Of a DNA stretch of 64,000 nucleotides, positions 46,180 through 56,892 are shown one piece after another (within the stretch, counting starts at the first letter, position 1; each line of letters starts with the position of its first letter). This DNA comes from Anodontia alba. Its lineage: Eukaryota > Mollusca > Bivalvia > Lucinida > Lucinidae. Made by a program: the position numbers and the translations under genes. The notes beneath the pieces were generated by a model. That model was not told the DNA's origin. It worked only from the letters and a program-made list of their open reading frames with translations, and did not search any database. The stretch spans positions 128,145,692 to 128,209,691 of the forward strand of contig OZ024823.1 of the NCBI GenBank assembly GCA_964016985.1. The letters are read 5' to 3'.

Positions 46180-47005
46180 CTGACAAAATTTATCATGATG
46201 TGAATGTTGAGGACTCACAACATGTCAAACAACATCCATATAGAATGAACCCAACAAAACAAAAATATCTCAAGGAGGAAATTCAGTATTTCCTGGACAA
46301 TGATTTTATTGAACCAAGTCAAAGTGAATGGAGTTCACCTTGCATTCTTGTGCCAAAACCTGATGGAACATATCGGATGTGCACCGATTACAGGAAGGTC
46401 AATAATTTGAGTAAAACAGACACTTTTCCCATACCAAGAATGGATGACTGTATTGACAAAATTGGAAATTCAAAATATATAACTAAATTTGATCTTCTAA
46501 AAGAATTTTGGCAAATTCCTCTCACAGAAAGAGGCAAAGAGGTCTCAGCATTTGTTACTCCTGATGGATTATATCACTATAAGGTGGAATGAAAAACCCT
46601 CCGGCAACATTTCAACGCTTAATCAACACCATAATAGCTGGAATCGAGCATTGTGATGCTTACATCGATGATGCCATCATATACAATGATGAATGGAATC
46701 AACATCTTGGAACTATCAAAGCATTCTTTGATAAACTAAGTGAAGCAAAATTGACAATTAACCTTGCTAAAAGTGAATTCTGTCATGCAACTTTAACATT
46801 TTTAAGACATGTTGTGGGTCATGGTCAGGTTAAACCTATAGAGGCTAAAGTTGAAGCTATTTCAAATTTTCCAGTGCACACATGCAAAAGACAACTGATG
46901 AGGTTTCTTGGTATGGCCGGTTATTACAGAAAATTCTGTAATAATTTTTCTGTCATTGCTGAGCCACGGACTAATTTACTTAGTAAAAGAATGAGGTTTA
47001 AGTGA
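46180..47005 (+). pseudogene. Retrotransposon reverse transcriptase, inactivated
   Basis: The RT would copy element RNA to DNA. Motifs in order: WSSPCILVPKPDGTYRMC, DYRKVN, FPIPRMDDCID, KFDLLKEFWQIPL (first catalytic Asp, with E where G is usual), a small deletion and frameshift at about 46586 removing the MPFG region, then YIDD at 46661-46672 and the FLGMAGYYRKF thumb/connection motif. It ends at an in-frame TGA (47003-47005), probably a former Trp codon. The sequence is clearly Ty3/gypsy-type, not copia or BEL. Confidence 0.92.
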
Positions 47006-47068
47006 ACCAATGATTGTCAGAATACCTTTGATAAACTGAAAGCCATACTGAGAAATGAGCCGGTTCTC

Positions 47069-47464
47069 TTGGCACCAAATTTTAATAAAGAATTCAAGTT
47101 AGCAGTAGATGCGAGTGATGTTGGTGCAGGTGGTGTATTGCTGCCAGAGGATGACAATGGTGTGGATCATCCAGTTTGTTACTTTTCCAAAAAGTTTAAC
47201 AAACATCAAAAAAATTATTCTACAGTAAAGAAAGAATGTTTGTCTCTCATTCTTGCTCTTCAACATTTTGAAGTTTATCTGACTTCTTCGTCCTCACCTA
47301 TTGTTGTTTTCAGTGATCACAATCCACTGACTTCCATCCATAAGATGAGAAACAAGAATCAGAGGTTGCTCAGATGGAGCCTGGTGTTACAGGAACACAA
47401 TCTTGACATCAGGCATATCAAAGGAAAAGATAATATTATTCCTGATGCCTTGTCTAGAGCATGA
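47069..47464 (+). pseudogene. Retrotransposon RNase H, C-terminus of Pol
   Basis: Continuous with the RT frame after the TGA, it degrades RNA in RNA-DNA hybrids. It shows AVDASDVGAGGVL (catalytic Asp), KKECLSLILAL (Glu), VFSDHNPL (Asp) and the ending HIKGKDNIIPDALSR, typical of gypsy RNase H. The stop at 47462-47464 closes Pol; only the polypurine tract and 3' LTR follow. Confidence 0.9.
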
Positions 47465-47590
47465 TGTCTTGATCTGTGGTTTCCTGTAACTTGTTGTATG
47501 TAAGATAATAATTGCCTTTATCAGTATTTTATTTTATGATAATTTTATGGCAAAAGAAAGCTTTATTACATAAATCTTTCTTTTCCTTGA

Positions 47591-47600
47591 AGAGGGGAAG
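47591..47600 (+). other. Polypurine tract
   Basis: AGAGGGGAAG immediately precedes the 3' LTR, the expected plus-strand primer. Confidence 0.85.
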
Positions 47601-48205
47601 TGTTATATATAGGGTGTTCATTTATCTTAAGCATCATGTTTACTATGTTTCCATAAATAGCTTTATTTACTACGTTTCCAAAAATAACTTTCTAGAACAA
47701 CATGTTTACAATAACATGATGTTTACGTCCTTGATTCTGGACTGAGTTATTTTTGGCATGTCATGGAAGATTTAGAAGTTTCTTGATTGGAACTGGAAAA
47801 TAAGGGATGCTTGTAGTAAATTCTTTTTCCAGAACCTTCTTTGATATTATATAAGGAGAAAAGATTTTCATCTGGGCATCTTTGTATACTTTCACTGGAA
47901 ATTATTCTATACTGGATTACTTTAATATTTTATTCATTCTGGACTTAAACTCTGAATTCAGGAACTTTAAATTGTGGGATCAGAAACTGATATTCAAAGG
48001 ATTCGTTTTATAAATTCTTGCGGATGATTTTCGAGGGACTTTGTGACAAAAACTTGAAAGGTACTGTGGTACTGTTTTGTTTACTAACATTATTTTGTTT
48101 TGAACCTTGTATCTTTTTTTTTTTTGTGAATAAATATTGTTAATACTTTAAAGCTTGTTGCTGGTTTCACTTTCATTTCTTTCTCGTTACGCCTGGCTCG
48201 TAACA
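47601..48205 (+). repeat. 3' LTR of the Ty3/gypsy-type element
   Basis: TGTTATATATAGGG to GGCTCGTAACA, 605 bp, followed by the CATG duplication. Compared with the 5' LTR it carries an extra ~13-bp TGGTACTGTTT-like insertion near 48070. Confidence 0.95.
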
Positions 48206-48641
48206 CATGCACCTTTCCAAACATGACAAATTTCAGAACGATCGGTGTGAAATTGTAGGAGGAGTTCCGGAGACAAGGTACCCACTACCTATAAACTTTG
48301 ATAATATCTGAGCCTATGAAAATGACGCAAAAAATAATAAAACGTAATCTGAGGATAATATCCAAATCATATGCATCTTCAGAGCACGACAAAAACAACT
48401 GTACAGTTACAAAAAGGTCGGCATAAAACTGTAGAAGTAGTTACGGACACAAGGTTCATACTGTCGGAAGGTGCGAAACTACGCTCCTGGTACCATGGAA
48501 ACTGCACGAGCCCCAGAAAGCTAAGTACCGTGCTTCCTCCACCCACTCCCCCCCCCCCCACCCCCCACCCACTACCACCGCGCTTTTCTTCGAAACTAAG
48601 CAAGCTTCCCTATATGCATGTAGGTTTGAATAATTAACCAA

Positions 48642-48877
48642 GGCCCAGTTGTTCAAAGCTAACGACGTCGTTAGTTAACGATTCATTAAAATTTACATCG
48701 AGTGCTACGCAAATATGCTAAAAAAATTTTGCTGAAAAAATGTGAGTATATAGCTTTTGCAGTCAAATTTTTTCAGCGAAAAATATCATAATATTGTATA
48801 TTGTATCCGCTAAAACAGTTAACGAAATGACCCTTAATGAGCTCGTTAAGCTAAAGACGCTTTGAACAACTGGGCCC
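48642..48877. mobile_element. MITE-C copy 2
   Basis: GGCCCAGTTGTTCAAAGCTA to the inverse CTTTGAACAACTGGGCCC. The inner hairpin is partly deleted. A CCCCACC-rich run lies at about 48548-48570, just upstream. Confidence 0.85.
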
Positions 48878-48944
48878 AGAAGTCGATCGTTTACAGCATA
48901 AGATCAAACTAATTGCTACCCGTTCTGTTTGATCAAATAAAGCT

Positions 48945-49130
48945 CAGCGTGTGGGGGAAGTAATTCAGCAGACGACATTTTGAAAAGTTTCTTATAATTG
49001 TCCCAGAAAACATACCTTTGGTATTTTGTCCTTAGTTTACATGAAATGTCAAAGCTTATTGTCTTGAGAAATTAAGAAAAGTATCACAACTTTGTCTTCT
49101 GATGAATTTACACAGAGACTGATAATGATT
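48945..49130. repeat. Palindromic repeat of the TTAA/ATGTCA family
   Basis: CAGCAGACGACATTTTGAAA, CATGAAATGTCAAAGC and TTTGTCTTCTGATGAATTTA repeat the layout seen at 49776-49985. Confidence 0.5.
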
Positions 49131-49292
49131 ACTTATTTTCAAATTCGCTATCAATTTTAATGCGGTTTTATTCTTCTTACATTGTAAAATTAAATTCTGC
49201 TTTCTCGTAACATCGTATAATTTTGTTTGTCCTGTAAAATCATTTTTACACTGGAACTAATCATTTGTGATTGCTGTTCACAAACAAATACC

Positions 49293-49307
49293 AGAGAGAG
49301 AGAGAGA

Positions 49308-49367
<60 letters not shown>

Positions 49368-49376
49368 CAGAGAGCG
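49293..49376. repeat. (GA)n(CA)n(GA)n microsatellite at the exon 1 donor
   Basis: On the gene strand this reads CT-GT-CT repeats beginning about six bases after GTAAGT, so the polymorphic tract lies directly in the donor-proximal intron. Confidence 0.95.
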
Positions 49377-49382
49377 ACTTAC

Positions 49383-49456
49383 TTGTCAGATCCTAATCCA
49401 GCCGTTGCGGCTCCACAAAGACTTACAAGGAAAATTGCCACAATTTCACAGCGCAT
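49383..49456 (-). CDS. Exon 1: signal peptide of the TSP1/mucin/CBM14 secreted protein
   Basis: ATG at 49456 opens 24 codons with the shape of a signal peptide: a short basic start (MRCE), a hydrophobic core (IVAIFLVSLCGAA) and a likely cleavage after TAG or ATA. The donor AA|GTAAGT leaves phase 2, matching exon 2. The full model is exons 49456-49383, 33387-33356, 32703-31921, 25301-25110 and 18935-18748: 1,269 nt, 422 residues. Order: signal, TSP1, Pro/Thr mucin-like region, TSP1, chitin-binding domain. It is probably an extracellular matrix, mucus or shell/cuticle-associated chitin-binding glycoprotein; this role is inferred from domains. Extra exons in the long introns cannot be ruled out, but all joins are in phase without any. 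Confidence 0.8.
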
Positions 49457-49500
49457 GGTTTCCCAGACCCGAATCAGAAGCGAATGATAGGCATTGCTTG

Positions 49501-49507
49501 TTTTATA
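49501..49507 (-). promoter_or_regulatory. TATA box of the secreted-protein gene
   Basis: On the minus strand GGTATAAAACA lies 45-51 bases before the ATG. A start of transcription about 30 bases downstream (near 49475) would give a 5' UTR of about 20 bases. The match to TATAAAA is exact and the position supports exon 1 as the true first exon. Confidence 0.65.
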
Positions 49508-49775
49508 CCAGTGCCTTTGTTTTGTTTTAAGGAGAAATTATGCACTTTTAGGGAGACAACCCTTTAAAAAAAGTTTGCTTCCCTTTTGAAATATACTGTG
49601 CTCTAGAACTTAAGATTTTTCTCTCAAAGTGCACCCCATCGGAGTATTTTTTTTTTCTTTTGAAAGTGGGTCTCGTTTAAAAGGGGGATAGAAATGCAGA
49701 AACGCATACACAAGTCATCTCCCTTTAAAACATGAATAAAAATCTATCGGGTGTATCCAGTCCCCTTAAGTCTGT
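49508..49775 (-). other. Promoter-proximal region, no named site
   Basis: Upstream of the TATA box. It contains short A/T runs but no motif I can assign with confidence. Confidence 0.35.
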
Positions 49776-49985
49776 TAAAGCTTAGCACTCTGCGTAAAAT
49801 TTTCAACAGACGACATTTTGAAATAGTTTTGTTATTTTTCCAAGAAAAGAGGTTTTGACATTTCATGCAAACTGTCTCCAATGGACACAATTTGAATGGA
49901 ATGACAAATCCTATGAAAAATAAGAAAAATGTATCATCAATGTGTCGTCTGCTGATTTAGCCCAGAGTGTGGTAAAGGTTAATTT
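49776..49985. repeat. Palindromic repeat of the TTAA/ATGTCA family
   Basis: Ends TTAAAGCTTAGCACTCTG and CAGAGTGTGGTAAAGGTTAA are imperfect inverted repeats ending in TTAA. The inside has AGACGACATTTTGAAATAG, TGACATTTCATGCAAACTGT and their inverses. It lies about 300 bp upstream of the gene's ATG. Confidence 0.6.
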
Positions 49986-50240
49986 TGTACCCGGAATACG
50001 ACAACACCTACAAGGGTCAATGACCGACCTACAACGGCTGAAACCTGTAGCACTAGCAGAACTTCACTCTAAGGTTTTCACCTAAATTTCAATTATTGTT
50101 TGTACGGACAGGGAGTACCTGACCGGCTGTGTGCGGATGTTCAGGCTTGTCTGGGTATTCGCTGCTATTCGTATATGTATATGAAGGTAGACGGGTTTTC
50201 TTTTGCCCCGACTCCATAAGTAAACCGCGACGAGAGAAAT

Positions 50241-50420
50241 TGCACCTTCGGACATGTTCAAAATGCAAAATCATACATCAGCTTGTAAATCCTCACAATT
50301 TGACCAGGGTCATTATTGTCCACCACGGGGCTCCAGTGAAGACTCTGATCAGACTGCGCATTCGCGCAGTCTGATCAGAATCTTCTCTGGAAGCACATAT
50401 CCGAAGGTACGTTTTTTCAT
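50241..50420. repeat. Foldback repeat of the GCGCCCAG family
   Basis: GCACCTTCGGACATGTTC to CATATCCGAAGGTACGTTTT, with a perfect hairpin GATTCTGATCAGACTGCGC around GCGCATTCGCGC near 50343-50383. Confidence 0.7.
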
Positions 50421-51819
50421 GTTAAGTTTCAATTCTTGTTTATTGTTTACAGGGTAGATTAGTACAAACCGCTGAATTCTAATCAGGCGATTTCATTGCA
50501 GATGGTTGGTCAGTCAGACGTAACATTTGGAGAAACTGACTCAAATATTGTTTTAGATAACCTGTACATAATGTTGTGTTTGATGTTTTCAAAAGGGCAT
50601 AATTCTGCATATATTGGTCGTACGGAAAAGAAAAACAAATACTGGTCAACTAATTATCCAAAGGGAACACATGTATGAAATATCAAGCCACTAGCATAGA
50701 GCCTTTATACGTTAAATAACCAATGGTAGTATATCACATTTAAAACAAACAAAAAACAAAGAAAAAAAAAAACAAAAAAACTAGGGGCCATATTCAGACA
50801 TGTCATTAAGGGGAAAGGGTGAACTTAGGGTGAACTTATAGCATAGTCAACTCTGTCAAATCTAAAAAGGGATCTGCTGTAAAAGGAACGAATTTCACCA
50901 CAAGGCGAACATTTTTTTCCTTTTAGAGCAAACTCTTTTCTTATAGTGCAGGCCCCTCCCTAGGAGCAAATTGTTTCCTTTTAGAGCAGAACCATTTTCT
51001 AAGAAAGGGGTCTAGTCCCATTTTCTGAAAACGGTCTGCTCAAAAATTAAGAAATTTTCTCTCAATATGAGTATTGTTTTTCCTGAATAGGCGTGGTATG
51101 CGCGAAACCAACCGGAAGTCAAAACTTTGTACAAAATGTCGGAAAATCTAGCAAGTGCATCCAGTCCCCTAACCCATTTAAGCCTAACGTCCCATAAAAG
51201 GGACATTTGCTAACAGTGTAGACCCAGATCAGACGCCGCAGAAAGCGGCGTCTGATCAGGGTTACACTGTTTGCATTAAATACAGGAATTTCTACAAAAC
51301 ATGATAATAATAGAAACTAACCAGACACCTCTTATATAGGATATTGACCTAACAAAAGGGTTAAGGTAAAAGAGTCCACTCAGCATAAATGAGTTAAATG
51401 TGATTTTAATGTAATTAAGAATACCGAATCCCAAGGGAGAGCACTCTGACAAGGACTATTTGCCTCCCTTCTCGATGTGTGGCTACTCTTAGACAGATAT
51501 TGCTCCCAGGGAAAGCAAAATTGTTTGTGTCGCATCGCCCGGAAACGTACCCTCGGACATTTGCGCCCAGCGAAAATTCAAAGTTTTTCCTTTTTTTATT
51601 CTTCTTCGTCTCCTTTTTTTAATAAATCTATATAACAGCATGTACCATCACTTTTTTTGCTGACTAGCATGATGTGCGTACTTAAAAACGAAAAAAATAA
51701 ACGAACTTTTTGGGGAACCGGACTACGATTTTTCTTCTGAACGAGGTTTCGTTTTAAGTTTTACTTGAATAACTTCATATAAAATACAATCACTTGTTTG
51801 TTCTTTTTATTTGATTTAT
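50421..51819. other. No gene recognised
   Basis: It contains an A-rich run (50747-50780), a palindrome AGATCAGACGCCGCAGAAAG with inverse at 51220-51260, and a fragment of the GCGCCCAG family (51543-51580). No coding signature. Confidence 0.4.
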
Positions 51820-52030
51820 CGCTTTACGGCCTAATCGACAAATATTAAGGTCATGTCGCGCCGGTCAGCTAAACTATTCACACTTTTTAGTCCTCTAAGC
51901 GGTTATTCGGTACTTTGTGCGTATACGTTTGGCAGAAACTGAGAACTGCCCGTATTTAGATCAGCGGAAGGAAGGATGACCGGAGATACAATTTCATGAT
52001 TAATCGCCACGAAATTTATGTGGCCGAGCT
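51820..52030 (-). mobile_element. SINE, diverged copy
   Basis: Reverse-strand similarity to the SINE body: TTTACGGCCTAATCG, AGGTCATGTCG, CCGGTCAGCTAAAC, and ATGATTAATCGCCACGAAAT. The ends are eroded. Confidence 0.6.
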
Positions 52031-52194
52031 CACTTGTTTGCTTCTGAACATGTTAAGCGTACAAGAAACAAACCCGAACTGTTTTGGTGTCCAACACTAC
52101 TTATTTCTTTCGGAAATAAAATTTATAACTGTTGCTCTTTCAAATAAGACGCAAATCTAAATCCCGGTTTCAACGAGACCTTTCATATGGTGGC

Positions 52195-52472
52195 CATTAC
52201 GAAAACACGCCTATTCAATTATATAGAAATTTTTATCTCCCAAAACTGTAAATTTTCAGATAAAAAAACTCCGATATTTTTCATATTTCTGCTCAAAACA
52301 TAGATTTTGGATACTCTTTAGAACCGCCTCGACGAGGCGGTTCTAACGAGTACCCACAATCAATGTTTTGAGCAGAAATAAGAAAATAATGTATACCCTT
52401 GTAAACCCCAGGTTTACTTTATAAAAGTGGGGTTTAAGGGGGTCAAAATTATATAGGTATGTTTTCGTGATG
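52195..52472 (+). mobile_element. MITE-A copy 10
   Basis: CATTACGAAAACACGCC to GTATGTTTTCGTGATG. Hairpin at 52296-52366. Confidence 0.9.
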
Positions 52473-53615
52473 CAATGTAGTTTGTAGGGCTGCATAGGCC
52501 CCCACCCTACCCCACCTCCTCTTTCTCTCTCTTAGCACCGGCCTAATAGGAAACCAATTAGTCAATATATCGGAATTGGCTCAACGATCCTCAGGAAAAT
52601 AAAAACTTCACTATGATGATGTATGGAGAGTTTTACGATCACCAAATGGCACTTAACACTAGCTGCATTTGTCAAATACAAAGTATAATTATTGCCCTTG
52701 GACACATTGAATATATACTGAGAGGCAAAAATAAGTATGCGGGTAAATATATTTTTAAATGTCATCGAAATCGAAATTTTACATATGTACATAAATCATT
52801 GGTATCATAGTTAAGAACAATCACTTACGCATAATTTGCAACAATTTTCAGGACATTCTATCTAAGAGCATGGAAATGGCATTAACGGGAACGAATAAGG
52901 GGTCTATATGTACATCAACATTTGAGTATGAGTAGCTTCCCTTTAAATGTGCATTTTGGACAAAGAAACTTACATTTATGCATTTGTATTGCATTCAGTA
53001 GATAGAGGGATAAAAATGATGTAAGGACAAGTTTCAACTTCAAATGCATAACAGAGTACACATCTGTCAAATTTCTATACCAAGGACGACATTTTTGACA
53101 TTTTCGTTCCTCTTCTGACGGAATGCACTGAATTTCTGTGGGACATTAATTGACATTGTTCTGGTAAATAAACGGTTTTAGGAGATTTCGTCTGTGTGTG
53201 GTACAAGGAGACTAAGCCAAGCAACACTTCGAAAAATTCAAGTGAAAACGACCAACGCCACTTCAGATATAGACTCTTTAAATTCCCTATATTTGTCATT
53301 CAAATGGGGATAATTTGAGACGGGAAGAAATTCAAATTCAGCTTGACGTCATTTGATGGGAAATTCGAATTAAATAACGTTGTGCTTTTACTCACAGACA
53401 TTTGTGCAAGACATTTATGAAAAGTAAAATGGCATCTGTTTTATACAAAGCGAGTTATGACTGGAAATGCTATTTTTAGGGCTCATTACTTCTTAATTTA
53501 TGATTGCGAAAGAATTACTTTTGTGATTTTCAAAGACAGACGTTTGACAAAAATGACCATGAAAACATTTTAACGAAAACATTACAACACAAGCCGGTAC
53601 TCAAAACGTGAAACT
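52473..53615. other. No gene recognised
   Basis: Short ORFs only. Part of 52473-52800 shares phrases (GGCTCAA, GGCACTTAACACTAGCTGCA) with 54050-54350, suggesting an old dispersed repeat. Confidence 0.35.
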
Positions 53616-53895
53616 CATTACGAAAACACGCTAATTCAAATATACTGAAAATTTTACCACCAAAATATGAAAATTTTCAGATAAAAAATTCAGATATTTT
53701 TCAAATTTTGGCTCAAAACATAGATTGTGTGTACTCGTTAGAACCGCCTCGACGAGGCGGTTCTAACGTGTACCCACAATCTATGTTTTTGAGCAGAAAT
53801 AAGAAAAATAATGTATACCCCTGTAAACCCCAGTTTTACTATTATAAAAGTGGGGTTTAAGGGGGTCGAAATTATATAGGCATGTTTTCGTGATG
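53616..53895 (+). mobile_element. MITE-A copy 11
   Basis: CATTACGAAAACACGCT to GCATGTTTTCGTGATG. Hairpin at 53715-53787 with one mismatch per arm. Confidence 0.9.
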
Positions 53896-54662
53896 GTATA
53901 CTTTTTATTGCCTTTGAGTATATAAAAAGATTTTTAAAAAATCGGAATTTCAGTTTCAGTGAGTTACTCTACATATAGCAGTTTGCAGAGCTGCATACGT
54001 CCGACTAGCAAGGCACATGTACCTGATAGTGCGCACTGATCCCAAGAATAAAATGAAAATAAAACTGGCTCAATAATATTATACCGCAATAACCTTAAGT
54101 ATTGGGACAGTCAGGTCTGAGCAAACAGTGTAGACCCAGACCAAGCGCCTAATCAGTGTCTACACTGTCTGTCATTCATCTAGCTATTTTTAGACACTGT
54201 TTGCCAAATGGGGTTGTTCAAACTTAGGTGAAATAAAGTAAGGAGTTGAGCTGTCCATATGTAGGGTAAATACGGTTCTTGGAGACGTTTTATGGCCACC
54301 ACATGGAACTAAACACCAGCTGCAGTGAAGTAAAATAAAATCTATAAAAGTTGCCTTTGAAAATACCGAAGATATATGAAAACGACAGTTGGAGCCTCGG
54401 TTTCATCGAGACTCTTCATATGGTAGTAATTTAGTTTGCAGGACTGATTACTCGCCTTAACATCGTAATTTTCCTTTTTTTACTGATTTTTTTTAAACTC
54501 TCCCACCCAAACCCCGCTTCGTGTCAACACAGTTTCCATTGTCTAGTATTAGTGTCTATATACATGTAATTTACATGTAAAAAAAAAAGATCTCTAAAAG
54601 AGCACACTAAGAATGAATATCGGAGTCTCATTCTTCACTCTCTTTCACCGCCCCCTCCCCTC

Positions 54663-55303
<641 letters not shown>

Positions 55304-55539
55304 AGGGCTCAGTTGTTCGAAACTAACGATGTCGTTAGTTAATGTATCGTTAAAACTTTGATCATTAAATATGGCATATACGTTAATATTTTTGCTGAAA
55401 AAATGTGAGTAGCTTTGCTACTCATATTTTTTCAGCAAAAATAACTGTAAATTATATATTGTACTTACTAGAACGGTTAACATTTTGCCGTACCACTAAC
55501 GAGCTCGTTAAGCTAACGATGCTTTGAACAACTGGGTCC
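55304..55539. mobile_element. MITE-C copy 3
   Basis: AGGGCTCAGTTGTTCGAAAC to the inverse GCTTTGAACAACTGGGTCCT. The inner hairpin TGCTGAAAAAATGTGAGTAG is intact. Confidence 0.85.
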
Positions 55540-55595
55540 TGATCTGTTTTACAATCGCTATATACAGTAAGATTCCCTTACTAAGACCATCTTTG

Positions 55596-55637
55596 CATCA
55601 TGAAAACACGTCTATATAATTTTGACACCCTTAAACG
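55596..55637 (-). mobile_element. MITE-A terminal fragment
   Basis: CATCATGAAAACACGTCTAT followed by ATAATTTTGACACCCTTAAA matches one end of MITE-A, then breaks into satellite sequence. Confidence 0.7.
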
Positions 55638-55639
55638 TC

Positions 55640-55803
55640 TTGTCTAAGAGTAACTTGTCTGACGATATGTTATTATGTCAAACCCACGTGTCGTTTTGTC
55701 CACACAATGTCGCATGTGTAAATTTTCGGGAACAACACCACCAGTTGAACAAGACAACATACTGATTAACCAAGATAACACCGCGTTTTAACATAATAGC
55801 ATG
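55640..55803 (-). repeat. Satellite units, left of the 1-kb element
   Basis: ACTTGTCTGACGATATGTTA and CGTTTTGTCCACACAATGTC are the reverse complement of the 56893-58220 units. TTTTAACATAATAGCATG at the right edge is in direct orientation. The array therefore spans the 1-kb element and contains an inversion. Confidence 0.65.
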
Positions 55804-56886
55804 TAGAGGATCTTACATGAGTGGTCATTTAATATGAAATTTATGAAACGAGTTTGGGTAATTTTGGTATTTTGCGAGCTTTAGCGAGCAAAATACCGAA
55901 ATTACTCAACGAGTTTCATAAATTTCATATTAAATGACCACGAATGTAAGATTCTGTTTATCACATGGCCCTTCCGATGACAAAATATGCAAAAAATATA
56001 TTTTTAAAGATAACGGCTTTCCATAGCTAAGCGGAACAATTCACTACCAAGGATTAAGTAGTACTACGCAACAAATATAGTTCGCATATCATTTGATTAC
56101 CCCGAAAATAACTAGAAACAAGATAAATATGCCATTTATTACTTCGTTAAACTGAAGGAAATAATGATAATTTTTATTTGAGCTAATAAAAATTTCACTT
56201 GAATAAATCTATTCAAAACTAAACATTCCATTGAACAACGTCATAGCGAGTCAATACGTCACTGAGAATCAATATGGAAATCCCCCACAATCAGCTGTCA
56301 TACATGTATTTAAAGGTCATTGACCTTGATCAATACAGTTTTATGCGGTGTTTGACGCACTGAAGTAAACGACAGATTTCAAGACTATTAACTGTAGTTT
56401 GGATTTTGATATGACACATTTATTGACTGTCTGAGTCATGTCATCCTCCAATGCTTTTTTTGAGAAGGTGATGATTTTTTTTTTTTTTTTTTTTGTTTTT
56501 CATTTGACGGCTTCACGATATCGATGTTGAGTGCCTACAAATATGTTGCCGGAAAACATCGAATTTTAACCACCATGAATATTTCTGGTAGCCGTGTTAT
56601 TCACAGTGTCATTGTTTTGTGTCTTCCCCCTCTCCGTCGGTCTGACATTTATCGTTCTTCTCAAAATCATCTCAAAATTGAAGGCAGGATCTCTTCCAAA
56701 TGTGAAAGTTGTATCGACGAATGCGGACACCATCTTGGTTGCTATCAATAAGCGGTGTAATACGAATATTAATGAGGGTAATTAGGCTAACCAATGGGAA
56801 GCCTTGCAGGTGTTATAACACGTGTGGTTATATGATTTTTATGACATGGGTTATTTCACTGAATAACTTGACGGTCATGTGATAAA
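55804..56886 (-). mobile_element. 1-kb inverted-repeat element, copy B
   Basis: Reverse complement of copy A (7553-8593). Its left 140 bp form a hairpin (55813-55953) with ~65-bp arms around CGAGCTTTAGCGAG. A minus-strand ORF from 56748 (internal ATG 56733) to 56566 encodes about 60 residues of unknown type; in copy A the same frame is cut by TGA after about 25 codons. Satellite units lie on both sides, so it inserted into the array. Confidence 0.7.
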
Positions 56887-56892
56887 GTCTGT

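Larger units (their letters stand above)
33388..49382 (-). other. Intron 1 (16.0 kb), filled with mobile elements
   Basis: It lies between the signal-peptide exon and the micro-exon. It holds a pogo-like MITE, a piggyBac-like MITE, two MITE-C copies, foldback repeats and an 8.5-kb Ty3/gypsy element on the opposite strand. Segments at 35230-37338, 37585-38080 and 38500-39225 show no recognisable feature; ORFs near 36078-36588 overlap on both strands without domain signatures. Confidence 0.7.

Noticed and set aside
39675..48205. An active retrotransposon or endogenous retrovirus
   Set aside because: gag, protease, integrase and RT all carry stops or frameshifts, a hAT-like element interrupts it, and there is no env-like ORF between RNase H and the 3' LTR.
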